64,000 nucleotides of DNA from Pseudomonas pisciculturae (GTDB lineage Bacteria > Pseudomonadota > Gammaproteobacteria > Pseudomonadales > Pseudomonadaceae), in contig NZ_JACVZE010000010.1 of assembly GCF_015461805.1 (NCBI RefSeq), positions 210,121 to 274,120 on the forward strand, in the 5' to 3' direction. This document shows positions 7,894-17,294 of this stretch, piece after piece (within the stretch, counting starts at the first letter, position 1; each line of letters starts with the position of its first letter). Position numbers and translations under genes: made by a program. The notes beneath the pieces were generated by a model that saw nothing but the letters and a program-made list of their open reading frames with translations, did not search any database and was not told where the DNA came from.

Positions 7894-8925
7894 TTGAAAC
7901 CCTACCCTATTCATTGCGTGTCGATCGTTATCCCGGTCTACAACGAACAAGAAAGCCTGCCTGAACTGCTGCGCCGAACGACCGCAGCCTGCAAGCAATT
8001 GGCCTACGAATACGAAATCATCCTGGTGGATGACGGTAGCCGCGACAACTCGGCGCAAATGCTCGAAGACGCTGCATCGCAGGACGGCAGCAAGGTGGTC
8101 GCGGTGATCCTCAACCGCAACTATGGCCAGCACGCAGCGATCATGGCCGGGTTTGAGCAGTGCCGGGGCGAGGTGGTGATTACCCTCGACGCCGACCTGC
8201 AAAACCCGCCGGAAGAAATCCCGCGTCTGGTCGAACAGGCCGCCCTCGGTTATGACGTGGTTGCCACCGTGCGCAACAACCGCCAGGACTCGGCCTTTCG
8301 CCGCTGGCCGTCGCGCCTGATCAACCTGGCCGTGCAACGCTCCACCGGCGTGGCCATGACCGACTACGGCTGCATGCTGCGCGCATACCGGCGCACCATC
8401 GTCGACGCCATGCTCGCCTGCCGTGAGCGCAGCACGTTTATTCCGATCCTCGCTAACGGCTTTGCGCGCCACACCACTGAGATTCTGGTGCACCACGCCG
8501 AGCGCGAGCACGGTGAGTCCAAGTACAGCGCCATGCGCCTGATCAGCCTGATGTTCGACCTGCTGACGTGCATGACCACCACCCCGCTGCGTCTGCTTTC
8601 CATCGTCGGTTTTAGCCTGGCGGCCCTGGGCATGCTGTTTGCCTTTGCGTTGATCATTTTGCGCCTGGCCTTTGGCGCCGAATGGGCCGGCGACGGCATG
8701 TTCGTGTTGTTTGCGGTGTTGTTCGTGTTTACCGGTGGCCAGTTCATCGGCATGGGCCTGTTGGGTGAATACCTGGGCCGCATGTACAGCGACGTGCGCG
8801 CCCGCCCACGGTTCTTTATCGAAAAAGTGCTGCGCAACACACCGCCGCCACCGACACCAGCGGTCGTCGTCGACGGCCTCGCGTCTTCCCATATTTCCAC
8901 TTCTGCTGATCAGGTCCAATCATGA
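7894..8925 (+). CDS. arnC: Undecaprenyl-phosphate L-Ara4FN transferase ArnC
   Basis: 343 residues. ArnC transfers 4-deoxy-4-formamido-L-arabinose from UDP to undecaprenyl phosphate at the inner membrane. The GT-A (GT2) domain begins VSIVIPVYNEQESLPELL, has the nucleotide-sugar motif LVDDGSRDNS and metal site TLDADLQNP, and is followed by two C-terminal membrane helices (about residues 235-257 and 268-293). The start is TTG 7894, supported by GAGGT nine bases upstream and by family N-termini (MKPYPI). A four-codon frame ATG-AAT-CTT-TGA at 7886 overlaps this TTG and could couple initiation. First gene of the operon here; its stop overlaps the arnA ATG. Confidence 0.95.
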   Translation: MKPYPIHCVSIVIPVYNEQESLPELLRRTTAACKQLAYEYEIILVDDGSRDNSAQMLEDAASQDGSKVVAVILNRNYGQHAAIMAGFEQCRGEVVITLDADLQNPPEEIPRLVEQAALGYDVVATVRNNRQDSAFRRWPSRLINLAVQRSTGVAMTDYGCMLRAYRRTIVDAMLACRERSTFIPILANGFARHTTEILVHHAEREHGESKYSAMRLISLMFDLLTCMTTTPLRLLSIVGFSLAALGMLFAFALIILRLAFGAEWAGDGMFVLFAVLFVFTGGQFIGMGLLGEYLGRMYSDVRARPRFFIEKVLRNTPPPPTPAVVVDGLASSHISTSADQVQS

Positions 8926-10913
8926 GTTCAAAAGCTGTTGTATTCGCGTACCACGATATTGGGTGTGCTGGGATTGAAGCATTGCTCGCCACCGGTTACG
9001 AAATTGCTGCCGTGTTCACCCATGCCGACGACCCCAAGGAAAACAACTTCTACGGCTCCGTCGCCCAGCTCTGCGCCCGCAACGGCATCCCGGTGCACGC
9101 CCCGGAAGACGCCAACCACCCGCTGTGGGTCGAGCGTATCGCCAAGCTCAACCCGGACTATCTCTTCTCCTTCTACTACCGCAACCTGCTGAGCGAGCCC
9201 GTGTTGGCCACCGCCCGCAAAGGCGCGTTCAACCTGCACGGCTCGCTGCTGCCCAAATACCGTGGCCGCGCCCCAGCCAACTGGGTGCTGGTCAACGGCG
9301 AGACCGAGACCGGCGTGACTCTGCACCGCATGGTCAAGCGTGCCGACGCGGGTGCGATCCTGGCCCAGCAGAAGGTCATCATCGAGCGCAGCGACACCGG
9401 CCTGAGCCTGCACGCCAAACTGCGTGACGCCGCCACCCACCTGCTGCGTGATGCGCTGCCGCAACTGGCCGCCGGCAAGCTGAGCGAGACCGCCCAGGAC
9501 GAAAGCCAAGCCAGCTGTTTTGGTCGTCGTACCGCTGCCGATGGCAAGCTGGAGTGGAAAAAACCGGCCGAGGAGCTGTTCAACCTCGTGCGCGCGGTGA
9601 CCCAACCCTATCCGGGCGCCTTCTGCGCCGTGGGCGAGCACAAGCTGATCGTGTGGCAAGCTGAAGTCATCAAGGGCAACGACGGCCTGGCACCAGGCCG
9701 CGTAATCAGCGTCAACCCGCTGCGCATCGCTTGCGGTGAAGACTCCCTGGAAATCAAGTTCGGCCAGCGCAACGACAACGGCCTGTACCTGGCCGGGCCT
9801 TCCCTGGCCAATGAACTGGGCCTGGTGGACGGCTCGGTGCTGCGCGGCGCCGAGTCTGGCCGCAAGCCACGCCGTACCCGCGTGCTGATCCTGGGGGTGA
9901 ACGGCTTTATCGGTAACCACCTGTCCGAGCGCCTGCTGCGTGACGACCGTTACGAAGTCTACGGCCTGGACATCGGCTCCGACGCCATCGAACGCCTGCG
10001 CAGCCACCCCAACTTCCACTACGTGGAAGGCGACATCAGCATCCACACCGAGTGGATCGAGTACCACATCAAGAAGTGCGACGTGGTGCTGCCGCTGGTA
10101 GCGATCGCCACGCCGATCGAATACACCCGCAACCCACTGCGCGTGTTCGAGTTGGACTTCGAAGAAAACCTCAAGCTGGTGCGCTACTGCGTCAAATACA
10201 ACAAGCGCGTGATCTTCCCGTCGACCTCCGAAGTCTATGGCATGTGCCAAGACCAGTACTTCGATGAAGACACCTCCAACCTGGTGGTCGGCCCGGTCAA
10301 CAAGCAACGCTGGATCTACTCGGTCTCCAAGCAACTGCTGGACCGCGTGATCTGGGCCTACGGCGACAAAGGCCTGAAATTCACCCTGTTCCGTCCGTTC
10401 AACTGGATGGGCCCGCGCCTGGACCGCCTGGATTCGGCGCGCATCGGCAGCTCCCGCGCCATTACCCAGTTGATCCTCAACCTGGTGGAAGGCACGCCAA
10501 TCCGCCTGTTTGACGGTGGCGAGCAGAAGCGCTGCTTCACCGACATCGCCGACGGTATCGAAGCCCTGGCGCGCATCATCGATAACGACAACGGTGTGTG
10601 CGACGGCCAGATCATCAACATCGGCAACCCTGAAAACGAGGCGAGCATCCGTCAATTGGGCGAAGAGCTGCTGCGTCAGTTCGAAGCCCACCCGCTGCGC
10701 GGCAACTTCCCGCCGTTCGCGGGCTTTCGCGATGTTGAGAGCAAGGCGTTCTACGGCACCGGTTACCAGGATGTGGCCCACCGCAAGCCAAGCATCGACA
10801 ACGCCAAGCGCCTGTTGAACTGGGAGCCGACCGTAGAGATGAGCGAAACCATTGGCAACACGCTGGACTTCTTCTTGCGTGAAGCCATGCTCGAAATCGC
10901 GGACAAGCGCTGA
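8922..10913 (+). CDS. arnA: Bifunctional UDP-GlcA decarboxylase / UDP-L-Ara4N formyltransferase ArnA
   Basis: 663 residues, the full family length. The N-terminal domain (about 1-300) is a formyltransferase with NLHGSLLPKYRGRAPANW around the catalytic Asn/His and an Asp in the following region. The C-terminal domain (about 315-660) is an SDR that oxidises and decarboxylates UDP-glucuronate: NAD motif GVNGFIGNHL, STSEVYG, and YSVSK (Tyr-x3-Lys). It makes UDP-Ara4O, then formylates UDP-L-Ara4N in the cytoplasm; the aminotransfer in between needs ArnB, which is not encoded nearby. ATGA overlap with arnC and TGATG overlap with arnD. Confidence 0.97.
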   Translation: MSSKAVVFAYHDIGCAGIEALLATGYEIAAVFTHADDPKENNFYGSVAQLCARNGIPVHAPEDANHPLWVERIAKLNPDYLFSFYYRNLLSEPVLATARKGAFNLHGSLLPKYRGRAPANWVLVNGETETGVTLHRMVKRADAGAILAQQKVIIERSDTGLSLHAKLRDAATHLLRDALPQLAAGKLSETAQDESQASCFGRRTAADGKLEWKKPAEELFNLVRAVTQPYPGAFCAVGEHKLIVWQAEVIKGNDGLAPGRVISVNPLRIACGEDSLEIKFGQRNDNGLYLAGPSLANELGLVDGSVLRGAESGRKPRRTRVLILGVNGFIGNHLSERLLRDDRYEVYGLDIGSDAIERLRSHPNFHYVEGDISIHTEWIEYHIKKCDVVLPLVAIATPIEYTRNPLRVFELDFEENLKLVRYCVKYNKRVIFPSTSEVYGMCQDQYFDEDTSNLVVGPVNKQRWIYSVSKQLLDRVIWAYGDKGLKFTLFRPFNWMGPRLDRLDSARIGSSRAITQLILNLVEGTPIRLFDGGEQKRCFTDIADGIEALARIIDNDNGVCDGQIINIGNPENEASIRQLGEELLRQFEAHPLRGNFPPFAGFRDVESKAFYGTGYQDVAHRKPSIDNAKRLLNWEPTVEMSETIGNTLDFFLREAMLEIADKR

Positions 10914-11797
10914 TGCAGGCAGGTCTACGCATCGACGTCGACACCTACCGTGGCACCCGTGAAGGTGTGCCGCGGTTGCTCGAAACCCTGGACTCCGCCT
11001 CGGTTAAGGCGACGTTTTTCTTCAGTGTCGGGCCGGACAACATGGGGCGCCACTTGTGGCGCCTCATCCGCCCGCAGTTCCTGTGGAAGATGCTGCGCTC
11101 CAACGCAGTGGGTTTGTATGGCCTGGATATCCTGCTGGCCGGCACGGCGTGGCCGGGTAAGCCGATTGGTCGTGACCTGGGGCATTTGATGCGCCAGGCC
11201 AAGGCTGCCGGGCATGAGGTCGGTTTGCACGCCTGGGATCACCACGGCTGGCAGGCCAACGCCGGGCGCTGGAGCGAAGCGCAGTTGGTGGAGCAGATCC
11301 GCCGGGGCGTTGACACCCTAAACGACATTCTCGGTGAACCCATCGACTGTTCAGCCGCTGCCGGCTGGCGTGCCGATGAGCGCGTGGTGCAAGCCAAGCA
11401 AGGGTTTAACTTTCGCTACAACAGCGATTGCCGGGGCAGCCGCCTGTTTCGTCCAACCTTGGCCGATGGCAGCGCGGGCACCCCACAAATTCCGGTAGAC
11501 CTGCCGACCTTCGACGAAGTCGTCGGGCCGGTGGTGGCTGCCAAAGACTTCAATGGGTTCATCCTAGACCGTTTTGCCGCGTCGAAGCTGAACGTCTACA
11601 CGATCCACGCAGAAGTGGAAGGGATTCTGATGGCCAACGATTTTCGCCAACTGCTCGCCCAGGCAGGGCAGCGCGGCATCGACTTCAAACCCTTGGGCGA
11701 CCTGTTGCCCGCGGATGTGACCACGCTCCCCCAACAACACCTGGTACGTGGCGCCTTACCTGGCCGCGAGGGCTGGCTGGGAGTGCAGCAAGCATGA
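10913..11797 (+). CDS. arnD: L-Ara4FN-undecaprenyl-phosphate deformylase ArnD
   Basis: 294 residues, NodB/polysaccharide deacetylase fold. It removes the formyl group from the lipid-linked sugar before transport. Visible motifs: RIDVDTYRGTREG at the N-terminus (catalytic Asp and metal Asp) and HAWDHHGW (metal-binding His-x3-His). The C-terminal His/Glu region YTIHAEVEG is conserved in the family. Start ATG 10913 overlaps the arnA stop as TGATG, and its stop overlaps the arnT start as ATGA, so translation is coupled. Confidence 0.96.
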   Translation: MQAGLRIDVDTYRGTREGVPRLLETLDSASVKATFFFSVGPDNMGRHLWRLIRPQFLWKMLRSNAVGLYGLDILLAGTAWPGKPIGRDLGHLMRQAKAAGHEVGLHAWDHHGWQANAGRWSEAQLVEQIRRGVDTLNDILGEPIDCSAAAGWRADERVVQAKQGFNFRYNSDCRGSRLFRPTLADGSAGTPQIPVDLPTFDEVVGPVVAAKDFNGFILDRFAASKLNVYTIHAEVEGILMANDFRQLLAQAGQRGIDFKPLGDLLPADVTTLPQQHLVRGALPGREGWLGVQQA

Positions 11798-13449
11798 TCC
11801 GCCGTTGGGCGTTGCCCCTGCTCCTGATGGCTTTTGGCGTGTTTTACCTGTTGCCACTGGCCACCCATGGCCTGTGGATTCCGGATGAAACCCGCTACGC
11901 ACAGATCAGCCAGGAAATGCTGCTGACCGGCAAATGGGCGTCGCCGCACTTCATGGGCATTCGCTACTTTGAAAAACCAGCGGCGGGTTACTGGATGATT
12001 GCGCTGGGCCAGGCGATCTTCGGGCAGAACCTGTTCGGCGTGCGTTTCGCCTCGGCCTTGAGCACCGGTTTGAGCATCGTGCTGGTGTACCTGGTATCGC
12101 GCCGTTTGTGGAATGACCCGCACAAAAGCCTGATCAGCACCGTGCTGTACATGAGCTTTGTCAGCATTGCGGCACTGGGCGGTTATGCCAACCTCGATCC
12201 GCAGTTCACCTTCTGGGTCAACCTGACCGGTGTCGCGCTGTGGTTTTGCTTTGACAGCACCACCCGCAACGGTCGCCTGGCTGCCTGGGCGTTGCTGGGG
12301 TTTGCCTGTGGTATGGGCTTTATGACCAAGGGCTTTCTGGCCTGGCTGCTGCCGGTGCTGATCGCCCTGCCCTACGCGGTTTGGCAAAAACGCTTTCGCG
12401 AGCTGCTGGCTTATGGCTTGGTCGCAGTTGTCGTGGCGATTGTAGTGAGCCTGCCGTGGGCCCTGGCGGTGCACGTGCAAGAGCCTGATTACTGGAACTT
12501 TTTCTTCTGGCACGAGCATATCCAACGCTTTGCCGGCGAAGATGCCCAGCATGCTGAGCCGTTCTGGTACTACCTGCCGTTGCTGGTTGCGTTCTCGCTG
12601 CCCTGGGTTGCCCTGCTGCCATCGACGCTCAAGCAAGCTTGGCAGGCGAAACGCGCCCCTCAAATAGGCTTTGTGCTGTTGTGGCTGCTGATGCCCCTGG
12701 CGTTTTTCAGCCTGGCCAAGGGTAAGTTGCCCTCCTACATCATGCCGTGCCTGTTGCCGCTGGCTTTGTTGATGGGCTCGACCCTGGCCGACAAACTTGC
12801 GCAGGGTCGCAGCCGCGCCCTGCGCATCAACGGCTGGTTGAACCTGACGCTGGGTGTCGTGGCCGTGCTGGCGCTGACCTGGTTCCAATTGAAGAAGCCA
12901 GTGTACGAACACGGCGAGGAAACCCTCAGCCTGATGCTGGTGTTTGTCTTCCTGTTCGGCTGGATCATCGCCAACCTGCTGCAGGCCGCACGCCCCTTGA
13001 AACTGTGGGCCGCACCGCTGATCGGCAGTGGCTTGCTCGTGGCCTTGGTGCCGGCTGCGCTGCCCCACTCGGTGGTCTACAACAAAACCCCGGATCAATT
13101 CATCATCGATCACGTGCACGAACTGCAGCCAGCCACCGCGTTGCTCAGCAATGACCTGGGCGCCGCATCAGCCCTGTCATGGCGCCTGGCACGTCCCGAC
13201 GTGACGCTCTACAACACCGTCGGCGAAGTGAAATACGGTCTCGCCTACCCGGATGCCAGCCAGCACAAGGTGGATACCAGCCAAATCCAGCAATGGATGA
13301 GCGCTGCACGCAAAAAAGGTGCGGTCGGCGTGGTAATGCGGGTTAAAGGTGACGATGAAATTGCCGAAGTTGCATTGCTGCCCAATGACGGCCAGCGCTA
13401 TGAGCAAGGCAATCTCATGATTCTGATCTTCCCGCAGGTTACCCAATGA
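11794..13449 (+). CDS. arnT: Lipid A L-Ara4N transferase ArnT
   Basis: 551 residues from ATG 11794; the frame is open far upstream inside arnD but those residues are a shadow. ArnT (GT83) moves L-Ara4N from undecaprenyl phosphate to lipid A phosphates on the periplasmic face, lowering binding of polymyxin and cationic peptides. The first periplasmic loop has the catalytic pattern IPDETRYAQISQEM, followed by HFMGIRYFEKPAAGYW. About 12 membrane helices and a C-terminal periplasmic domain from about residue 430 are visible. ATGA overlaps on both sides. Confidence 0.96.
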   Translation: MIRRWALPLLLMAFGVFYLLPLATHGLWIPDETRYAQISQEMLLTGKWASPHFMGIRYFEKPAAGYWMIALGQAIFGQNLFGVRFASALSTGLSIVLVYLVSRRLWNDPHKSLISTVLYMSFVSIAALGGYANLDPQFTFWVNLTGVALWFCFDSTTRNGRLAAWALLGFACGMGFMTKGFLAWLLPVLIALPYAVWQKRFRELLAYGLVAVVVAIVVSLPWALAVHVQEPDYWNFFFWHEHIQRFAGEDAQHAEPFWYYLPLLVAFSLPWVALLPSTLKQAWQAKRAPQIGFVLLWLLMPLAFFSLAKGKLPSYIMPCLLPLALLMGSTLADKLAQGRSRALRINGWLNLTLGVVAVLALTWFQLKKPVYEHGEETLSLMLVFVFLFGWIIANLLQAARPLKLWAAPLIGSGLLVALVPAALPHSVVYNKTPDQFIIDHVHELQPATALLSNDLGAASALSWRLARPDVTLYNTVGEVKYGLAYPDASQHKVDTSQIQQWMSAARKKGAVGVVMRVKGDDEIAEVALLPNDGQRYEQGNLMILIFPQVTQ

Positions 13450-13793
13450 TCACCCTGCTGCTGCTATTGGCAGCGTGCCTGCTCACGTGCATGGGCCAGG
13501 TGGCGCAGAAGTTCGCCGTGGAAAGCTGGCGCCACCTGCCCGATGGCTGGGCACTGAAACTGCGTTCGCCGTGGCTGTGGGCGGCGTTGGCTTGCCTGGG
13601 CCTGGGCCTGCTGGTGTGGTTGTTGGTGTTGCAGCGCCTGGAAGTCGGCATTGCCTACCCGATGCTCAGCCTGAACTTTGTGCTGGTGACCCTGGTGGCG
13701 CGGTTTGTGTTCCATGAACCGATCGATACCCGCCACTGGTTGGGTGTGGCGATGGTGATTGCCGGCGTCGTGCTGCTGGGGCGCCAGGTATGA
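13446..13793 (+). CDS. arnE: Undecaprenyl-P-L-Ara4N flippase subunit ArnE
   Basis: 115 residues with four membrane helices of the small multidrug resistance/EamA fold. With ArnF it moves the lipid-linked aminosugar across the inner membrane. The segment LEVGIAYPMLSLNFVLVTLV matches the conserved second helix pair and ends in GVAMVIAGVVLLGRQV. Start and stop each overlap a neighbour by four bases, giving fixed expression with arnT and arnF. Confidence 0.92.
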   Translation: MITLLLLLAACLLTCMGQVAQKFAVESWRHLPDGWALKLRSPWLWAALACLGLGLLVWLLVLQRLEVGIAYPMLSLNFVLVTLVARFVFHEPIDTRHWLGVAMVIAGVVLLGRQV

Positions 13794-14191
13794 GCCGCCT
13801 ACAGGGTTTTGCCTTGGCATTGGGCAGCGTCGGCCTCGTCAGTGCTGCCCAGTTGGGCATGCGCTGGAGCATGACGCGCTTGCCGCTGCCCAACGAATGG
13901 TTAAGCGCCCGGATTGATGTTGGCGCGCTCGGCATGGTGCTGCTGGCGATCTTCGCCTATGCGCTGTCGATGCTCTGTTGGCTCGGCGCCCTCAAACACT
14001 TGCCTTTGGGCCGCGCCTATTCGTTGCTGAGTATCAGCTACGCGCTGGTGTACCTGCTGGCCGCCAGCCTGCCAGTGTTCAACGAGCATTTTTCGCTTTC
14101 AAAAACCCTGGGGGTGGCCTTGGTCATCCTTGGTGTTGTAGTTATCAACTCTCGCCGTGCTAGCACTACAAGTCCCAGGAATACCCCATGA
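13790..14191 (+). CDS. arnF: Undecaprenyl-P-L-Ara4N flippase subunit ArnF
   Basis: 133 residues, four predicted membrane helices, partner of ArnE. The sequence WLGALKHLPLGRAYSLLSIS corresponds to the family's conserved loop and helix, and the last helix is GVALVILGVVVINS. The C-terminus ends in a short Ser/Thr/Arg tail (RRASTTSPRNTP). ATGA overlap with arnE and with the ugd start at 14188. Confidence 0.9.
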   Translation: MSRLQGFALALGSVGLVSAAQLGMRWSMTRLPLPNEWLSARIDVGALGMVLLAIFAYALSMLCWLGALKHLPLGRAYSLLSISYALVYLLAASLPVFNEHFSLSKTLGVALVILGVVVINSRRASTTSPRNTP

Positions 14192-15570
14192 AAATCAGTG
14201 TATTTGGTAGCGGTTACGTCGGCCTGGTGCAGGCCACTGTATTAGCTGAAGTCGGTCACGATGTCATTTGCATGGACGTGGACAAAAACAAAGTCGAGCA
14301 ACTGCAAAAAGGCCATGTGACCATTTTCGAGCCGGGGCTGGCTTCGATGGTCAAGGAAAACCTGGAAAGCGGACGCCTGACCTTCACCCATGACGAAAAA
14401 ATCGCCGTCGAACACGGTGAAGTACTGTTTATCGCCGTGGGCACGCCATCGGACGAGGACGGTTCGGCCGACCTCAAGTACGTGCTGTCGGTGGGCGATG
14501 CCGTGGCCCGTCACCGCAGCAACCCGGTGATCCTGGTGGAAAAGTCCACCGTGCCCGTCGGCACCGGTGACACCCTGCGCGCCCACATGGAAAAAGCCCT
14601 GCACGTGGCCGGCCGGCACCTGGAGTTCGATATCGTCTCCAACCCTGAATTCCTCAAGGAAGGCTCGGCGGTCGCCGACTGCCGCCGCCCGGACCGCATC
14701 GTGATCGGCTGCGAGCGTGAAGAGGTGCGCGACGTCATGCGCGACCTGTACGCGCCCTTTAACCGCAACCACGATCGCATCATCTTCATGGACGTGCGCA
14801 GCGCCGAACTGACCAAGTACGCGGCCAACTGCATGCTCGCCACCAAGATCAGCTTTATCAACCAGATCGCCGAGCTGGCCGAACACCTGGGCGCCGACAT
14901 CGAGGCCGTGCGCCAGGGTATCGGCGCCGACTCGCGTATCGGCTATCACTTTATCTACCCCGGTTGCGGCTACGGCGGCTCGTGCTTCCCCAAGGACATG
15001 CGCGCCCTGATCCACAGCGCCAAGCAAGCCAATTGCTCCAGTGATCTTTTGCAAGCGGTGGAAGCCATCAACCAGCGCCAGAAGAGCAAGCTGTTTGAGC
15101 GCATCAACGCGTTCTTCAAAGGCAACTTGCGGGGCAAGACGTTCGCCTTGTGGGGCCTGGCCTTCAAGCCCAACACCGATGACATGCGCGATGCGCCAAG
15201 CCGGGTATTGATGGAAGCCTTATGGGCGGCTGGCGCCAACGTGCGTGCCTTTGACCCGGAAGCCATGCAGGAAACCCAACGCATCTACGGCGACGACCCA
15301 CGGCTGATGCTGATGGGCACCCCGGAATCAACCCTGGGCGGCGCCGACGCACTGATCGTCTGCACCGAGTGGCAGCAATTCAAGGCCCCGGACTTCGACC
15401 TGATCCACCAGCGTCTCAAAACCCCGGTGATCTTCGACGGCCGCAACCTGTACGACGGCGAGCGCCTTGCGCGCAAAGGCTTCCAGTACTACCCGATTGG
15501 GCGTGGCGACTCCTGCCAGTTGCCGATTCCCCAGCAGCAGTGGGTGCCTCAGGTCGTGGAAGCCGGATAG
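14188..15570 (+). CDS. ugd: UDP-glucose 6-dehydrogenase
   Basis: 460 residues. The enzyme oxidises UDP-glucose to UDP-glucuronate with two NAD+, feeding ArnA. NAD motif GSGYVGLVQATVLAEVGH is at the N-terminus, the central domain has NPEFLKEGSAV, and the catalytic Cys lies in GYGGSCFPKDMRAL near residue 265. The C-terminal UDP-binding domain contains LWGLAFKPNTDDMRDAPS. Its presence at the end of the operon makes the cluster self-sufficient for precursor supply. The start overlaps arnF; the next gene begins on the base after its stop. Confidence 0.96.
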   Translation: MKISVFGSGYVGLVQATVLAEVGHDVICMDVDKNKVEQLQKGHVTIFEPGLASMVKENLESGRLTFTHDEKIAVEHGEVLFIAVGTPSDEDGSADLKYVLSVGDAVARHRSNPVILVEKSTVPVGTGDTLRAHMEKALHVAGRHLEFDIVSNPEFLKEGSAVADCRRPDRIVIGCEREEVRDVMRDLYAPFNRNHDRIIFMDVRSAELTKYAANCMLATKISFINQIAELAEHLGADIEAVRQGIGADSRIGYHFIYPGCGYGGSCFPKDMRALIHSAKQANCSSDLLQAVEAINQRQKSKLFERINAFFKGNLRGKTFALWGLAFKPNTDDMRDAPSRVLMEALWAAGANVRAFDPEAMQETQRIYGDDPRLMLMGTPESTLGGADALIVCTEWQQFKAPDFDLIHQRLKTPVIFDGRNLYDGERLARKGFQYYPIGRGDSCQLPIPQQQWVPQVVEAG

Positions 15571-17193
15571 GTGAACACAGCCCGACCGCCCCTGTTGAAT
15601 ACAACCGTGCGCCAGCAATCCATCGCTTTGGGTGTGTTGGCGCTGTTGTTGTTTATTGCTGGCAACTGGCACCAGGCGATCATTGGTTTTGACTCGCGCT
15701 TTGTGGTGTTCGCCCAGGAGATGCTGCGTCATGGGCCGAGCTTTTTCCCCACCACGTACGGGCAGCCGTATGCCGACTACCTGGCCACCTCGACCCTGCT
15801 GACCTGGCTGGTGTCGTTGCCGTTGGGCCAGGTCACCAGTTTTACCGCTTGGTTGCCGACGGCGATTGCCTCGGCCTGCATCGTCACGCTGGTCTATCGC
15901 CTCACCGCGCCCCACTCTTCGCGCTGGGGCCTGTTGAGCGTGGCGATGTTGCTGCTCAGCAGCACGTTCGTCAGCGAAACCCGGGCAGTGTCCCTCGACC
16001 AGATGCTCGCTGCAGTGGCACTGGCGGTGTTTTACCTGGGTTATGCCCATGATCACTTCGGCGCCAGCAAACGCCTGCATTGGCTGTACGCGTTGCTGAT
16101 CATCGGTTTCGCGATTCGCGGGCCCATCGGGCTGGTGATTCCCACCGGCGTGCTGTGCAGCTACTACCTGATCAATCGGCAATGGCGCCCGCTGTTCGGC
16201 TTCGGGCTGGTCGCCCTGGCATTGCTGGTGGCGTGCGTCGGCGTGCTGTTGCTGCTGGCCAAGCTCAGCGGCGGCGAAGCGTTCATGCAGGACGTGATCC
16301 GCATGCAGTTCCTGGGGCGCATGGATGGCAGCGAAGGCTCCAGCGGCGTGCTGTATTACTTCACCAGCTCGCTGGGTAATTACGCCTTCGCCTACCCGGT
16401 GGCGCTGCTGGTGCTGCTTGCGGTGGCTGCAGGCGGGCGTCGCCAGCCAGACCCAGCCTTGCAACTGGTCTTGTACTGCGCAGCCGCGGGCTTGCTGGTG
16501 ATGCTCGGCCTGTCGGTTCCTCAAGCGAAGAAAGCACGTTATGTGCTGGCGATGCTGCCCATGGCGGCAATCATTGCGGCGTACCCCTTCCAGGTCGCCC
16601 ACGGACGGCTGTTCGCGTGGCTGCGGGGTTTGATGCTGGGAATATGGGTGCTGTTGCCGGCACTGTTGGCGGTCGCGCTGCTGGTTGTGCGGCGCCGTTA
16701 TGCCGAGCGGTTGGACCACCTTGAGCTGATCTTCGCAGTGCTCGCTACCCTGCAAGTCGTGGCGTTACTGGCCGTGCTCAAGCCACGCATGCGCCCGGTC
16801 GGGCCGGCGATCACAGCCGTATTGGCGTTGTGGGCCACCTACATCATGGTGGTCGAACCGTTGCAGCGCAGCCTCTACGACACCCGCACCTTCAGTCTCG
16901 CCGCCAAGGCCATGATCCAGCAGGATCCCGCGCCAGTAGTGCTGCACGGCTTGGGCAAGGATGCTAAAGCGATCAAGTTCATGGTCAGCTACGATTGCGA
17001 CCGTGTACCGCTGTTTACGCAACGGCCTGCTGACCTGAACCGAATTCCTACCCCGGCGTGGCTGGTCATGAGCGCTGAGGATTTCGCAACGCTGCAAGAC
17101 CCGCGCTTTCGCGCCATAACGCCGGCGTTGAGGGGGGAGTTCGATATGAACCCGTATGTGCTGCTGCACTTGGATAAGTCCAACGCACCCTAA
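15571..17193 (+). CDS. Second ArnT-like membrane glycosyltransferase
   Basis: 540 residues, GTG start immediately after the ugd stop (TAGGTG). The architecture is that of GT-C enzymes of the PMT/ArnT family: about 12 membrane helices, a first periplasmic loop with an acidic residue (GFDSRFVVFAQEMLRHG) in the place of ArnT's DETRYAQ motif, and a C-terminal periplasmic domain. It is clearly divergent from the ArnT at 11794. It probably uses undecaprenyl-phosphate sugar as donor; acceptor unknown. Its place as the last gene suggests an extra decoration of LPS or a protein using the same donor. Confidence 0.82.
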   Translation: MNTARPPLLNTTVRQQSIALGVLALLLFIAGNWHQAIIGFDSRFVVFAQEMLRHGPSFFPTTYGQPYADYLATSTLLTWLVSLPLGQVTSFTAWLPTAIASACIVTLVYRLTAPHSSRWGLLSVAMLLLSSTFVSETRAVSLDQMLAAVALAVFYLGYAHDHFGASKRLHWLYALLIIGFAIRGPIGLVIPTGVLCSYYLINRQWRPLFGFGLVALALLVACVGVLLLLAKLSGGEAFMQDVIRMQFLGRMDGSEGSSGVLYYFTSSLGNYAFAYPVALLVLLAVAAGGRRQPDPALQLVLYCAAAGLLVMLGLSVPQAKKARYVLAMLPMAAIIAAYPFQVAHGRLFAWLRGLMLGIWVLLPALLAVALLVVRRRYAERLDHLELIFAVLATLQVVALLAVLKPRMRPVGPAITAVLALWATYIMVVEPLQRSLYDTRTFSLAAKAMIQQDPAPVVLHGLGKDAKAIKFMVSYDCDRVPLFTQRPADLNRIPTPAWLVMSAEDFATLQDPRFRAITPALRGEFDMNPYVLLHLDKSNAP

Positions 17194-17294
17194 CTGCATT
17201 AATATTGCATTTAACCCTCATTAATATGCATTGGCGACGTGCTAACAGGCGCGGCACACTGCACAGGTTCCTTCCCCCAATGTTGGAACTTTCC

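Noticed and set aside
8928..10781. Long leftward frame opposite arnA (617 codons)
   Set aside because: It is a shadow of arnA produced by high-GC codon bias; the arnA motifs are complete on the other strand.
11428..11793. Upstream extension of arnT inside arnD
   Set aside because: The added residues have no membrane or signal character, and ATG 11794 gives the normal ArnT length with an ATGA overlap.
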